23,556 bases of DNA from a bacterium. Lineage in GTDB: Bacteria > Verrucomicrobiota > Kiritimatiellia > UBA8416. The position numbers and the translations under genes were made by a program. The notes under the pieces are model-generated. The model was given only the letters and a program-made list of their open reading frames with translations. It was not told the DNA's origin and ran no database searches. Positions 21,785 to 23,556 of the stretch are shown here, in pieces (positions within the stretch are counted from its first letter, which is position 1; each line of letters opens with the position of its first letter). Where the stretch lies: NCBI GenBank assembly GCA_020048935.1, contig JAIFLS010000088.1, forward strand, positions 1 through 23,556, given 5' to 3'.

Positions 21785-23556
21785 ATGGCGGAAACGAAAC
21801 AGAAATACGACGAGAGCAAGATCAAGACGCTCTCCTCGCTCGAGCACATCCGGCTGCGCACCGGCATGTACATCGGACGCACCGGCGACGGGTCGCAGTA
21901 CGAGGACGGCATCTACATCCTGCTCAAGGAAGTGGTCGACAACGGCATCGACGAGTTCATCATGGGCCACGGCAAGCGCATCGCCGTGAAGATCGAGAAC
22001 AACATCGTCTGCGTGCGCGATTTCGGCCGCGGCATCCCGCTGGGCAAGGTGGTCGAGTGCGTCTCGGAGATCAACACCGGCGCCAAATACAACGACGACG
22101 TCTTCCAGTTCAGCGTCGGCCTCAACGGGGTCGGCACCAAGGCCGTCAACGCGCTATCGGAAACCTTCCTGGTACGCAGCCACCGCGATGGCGAATACGT
22201 CGAGGCGCGCTTCGAGCGCGGCATCCTGGTCAAGAAGAGCAAGGGGCATTCCAAGGACCGCAACGGCACGCATGTCGAGTTCAAGCCCGATCCGGAGATT
22301 TTTGGCGAGTTCAGCTTCCTCGAGGAGCATATCGCGCGGCGCATGCGTTTCTATGCCTATCTCAACGCGGGACTGCAGATCGACTGCAATGGCCAGTCCT
22401 ACGTCTCGGAAGGCGGGCTGCTGGACCTGATCACCGAGGAGAGCCTCTACGAGAAGATCTACTCGCCGCTCCATTTCCGCGACACGACGCTGGACTTCGC
22501 CTTCACCCACACCAACCGCTTCAGCGAGGAGTACTTCTCATTTGTCAACGGCCAGTTCACCAACGACGGCGGCACCCACCTGAGCGCCTTCCGCGAGGGA
22601 CTGCTCAAGGGGATCAACGACTACAGCAAGGGCAAGTTCGAAGGCGACGACGTGCGCGAGGGTATCCTGGCGGCGGTGGCGATCCGCCTGAAGGACCCGG
22701 TCTTCGAGTCGCAGACCAAGAACAAGCTCGGCAACACGGAGATCCGGGGCCCGCTGGTGAACCGCGTGCGCGACTGCGTGGTCGACCTGCTCCACCGCGA
22801 CAAGCGCACGGCCGACAAGCTGATGATGAAGATCGAGGATACCCAGAAGCTGCGCAAGGAGCTGCAGACGGTCAAGAAGATAGCCCGCGAACGTTCCAAG
22901 GCCATCTCCATCCGCATCCCGCAGCTTAAGGACTGCAAGATCCACCTGGACAAGAAGAAGGGCAAGGGGCAGGACTCGATGATCTTCATCACCGAGGGCC
23001 AGTCCGCCGCCGGGTCGCTCGTCAGTTGCCGCAACGTGAACACCCAGGCGATCTTCACGCTCAAGGGCAAGCCGCTGAACATGTGCGACCTGAAACGCGA
23101 CGCGATCTACAAGAACGTGGAGGTCTACAACCTGATGCGCAGCCTCGATATCGAGGAGCACACGGACAACCTGCGTTACCAGCGCGTGATCATGGCGACC
23201 GATGCCGATGTAGACGGCCTGCATATCCGCAACCTGATGATCACGTTCTTCCTGCGCTTCTTCGAGCCGCTGGTCGCACAGGGGCACCTGATGATCCTCG
23301 AGACCCCGCTTTTCCGTGCCCGTACCCGCAAGGAGACGATCTACTGCTACAGCGAGGCGGAGCGCGACGCGGCAACGGAGAAACTCGGGGCCAAGGCCGA
23401 GGTCACTCGTTTCAAGGGCCTCGGCGAGATCTCCCCCGGCGAATTCAAGCAGTTCATCAGCGACGACATGCGCCTGCGCCAGGTCAGCATCAAGAATGAG
23501 CACTCGATTTCCGAGGTGCTCAATTTCTACATGGGCAAGAATACCCCCGACCGGCG
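21785..23556 (+). CDS. parE: Type IIA topoisomerase B subunit, ParE/GyrB type (3' end outside window)
   Basis: ATPase subunit of topoisomerase IV (or gyrase); with the A subunit it passes DNA duplexes using ATP. The ATG at 21785 has a modest AAGGG ribosome binding site at 21773-21777, and 590 residues are visible with no stop. GHKL ATPase motifs: EVVDNGIDEF (E49, N53), RDFGRGIP (D79-P85), GLNGVGTKAVNALS (112-125). The transducer domain follows, with its QTKNKLG motif, then TOPRIM with TEGQSAAGS (E404) and ATDADVDGLH (D473, D475, D477). The stretch VNTQAIFTLKGKPLN and the later TRFKGLGEISPGEFKQFI resemble the Bacteroidetes/PVC-type ParE more than classical GyrB, so I favour ParE. In the first TOPRIM motif Gln406 stands where most relatives have Asp (EGDSA). 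The usual protein continues only a little beyond the window edge. Confidence 0.88.
   Translation, partial: MAETKQKYDESKIKTLSSLEHIRLRTGMYIGRTGDGSQYEDGIYILLKEVVDNGIDEFIMGHGKRIAVKIENNIVCVRDFGRGIPLGKVVECVSEINTGAKYNDDVFQFSVGLNGVGTKAVNALSETFLVRSHRDGEYVEARFERGILVKKSKGHSKDRNGTHVEFKPDPEIFGEFSFLEEHIARRMRFYAYLNAGLQIDCNGQSYVSEGGLLDLITEESLYEKIYSPLHFRDTTLDFAFTHTNRFSEEYFSFVNGQFTNDGGTHLSAFREGLLKGINDYSKGKFEGDDVREGILAAVAIRLKDPVFESQTKNKLGNTEIRGPLVNRVRDCVVDLLHRDKRTADKLMMKIEDTQKLRKELQTVKKIARERSKAISIRIPQLKDCKIHLDKKKGKGQDSMIFITEGQSAAGSLVSCRNVNTQAIFTLKGKPLNMCDLKRDAIYKNVEVYNLMRSLDIEEHTDNLRYQRVIMATDADVDGLHIRNLMITFFLRFFEPLVAQGHLMILETPLFRARTRKETIYCYSEAERDAATEKLGAKAEVTRFKGLGEISPGEFKQFISDDMRLRQVSIKNEHSISEVLNFYMGKNTPDR

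Overview
The window looks like a chromosomal segment of a bacterium from the PVC group, most likely Kiritimatiellota or Verrucomicrobiota. This rests on family content: a giant autotransporter-associated beta-strand repeat (PATR) protein, large secreted multi-domain proteins that end in a DxDGDGxxDxxE linker, an AraC/XylR-type regulator with a sugar-binding-like sensor, a DUF6288-type protein, and a ParE of the kind shared with Bacteroidetes. No rRNA, tRNA or CRISPR array was seen. The assignment is inference from gene content.

Layout. Positions 2-4303 (+) hold the 3' part of a PATR repeat protein. After a 270-bp gene-free stretch, a 61-codon signal-peptide ORF (4670-4855) overlaps by four bases a roughly 1970-residue secreted SGNH-hydrolase-like protein (4852-10776). 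That protein has two copies of a glycine-rich module and a frameshifted C-terminus. Next come a frameshifted AraC/XylR regulator (10899-12100), a DUF6288-type gene broken by two frameshifts (12275-15800), and the 5' stub of a SASA-type carbohydrate esterase (15815-16138). All are on the + strand. A 3.7-kb segment bounded by 154-bp direct repeats (16127-16280 and 19842-19995) carries a minus-strand secreted metzincin-like protease (16549-19551) and a 29-codon glycosidase-like C-terminal remnant. Right of the second repeat lie two housekeeping genes: recN (minus), whose last codons come from the repeat, and divergently the 5' part of parE/gyrB (plus, running off the edge).

How the parts may work together. 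Two SGNH-family esterases, the DUF6288-type protein, the XylR-type regulator and a fucosidase-like remnant suggest a former glycan-degradation locus. A 19-bp palindrome of form TTGTC-N9-GACAA lies upstream of both the 4670 operon and the 12275 gene, on either side of the regulator gene, and is a candidate operator for that regulator. Most genes from 10.7 to 16.1 kb are frameshifted or truncated, so the locus appears to be decaying, although consensus indel errors cannot be excluded for the single-base events.

The most interesting structure is a family of units of about 60 bp (core GGGACGTTCTAG, inner end TAATTGACAC). They sit exactly where genes are cut: the esterase loses its 3' end, the glycosidase its 5' end, and RecN gains a foreign 36-residue tail. 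They look like ends of a small non-autonomous mobile element that marks the boundary between accessory and core DNA.
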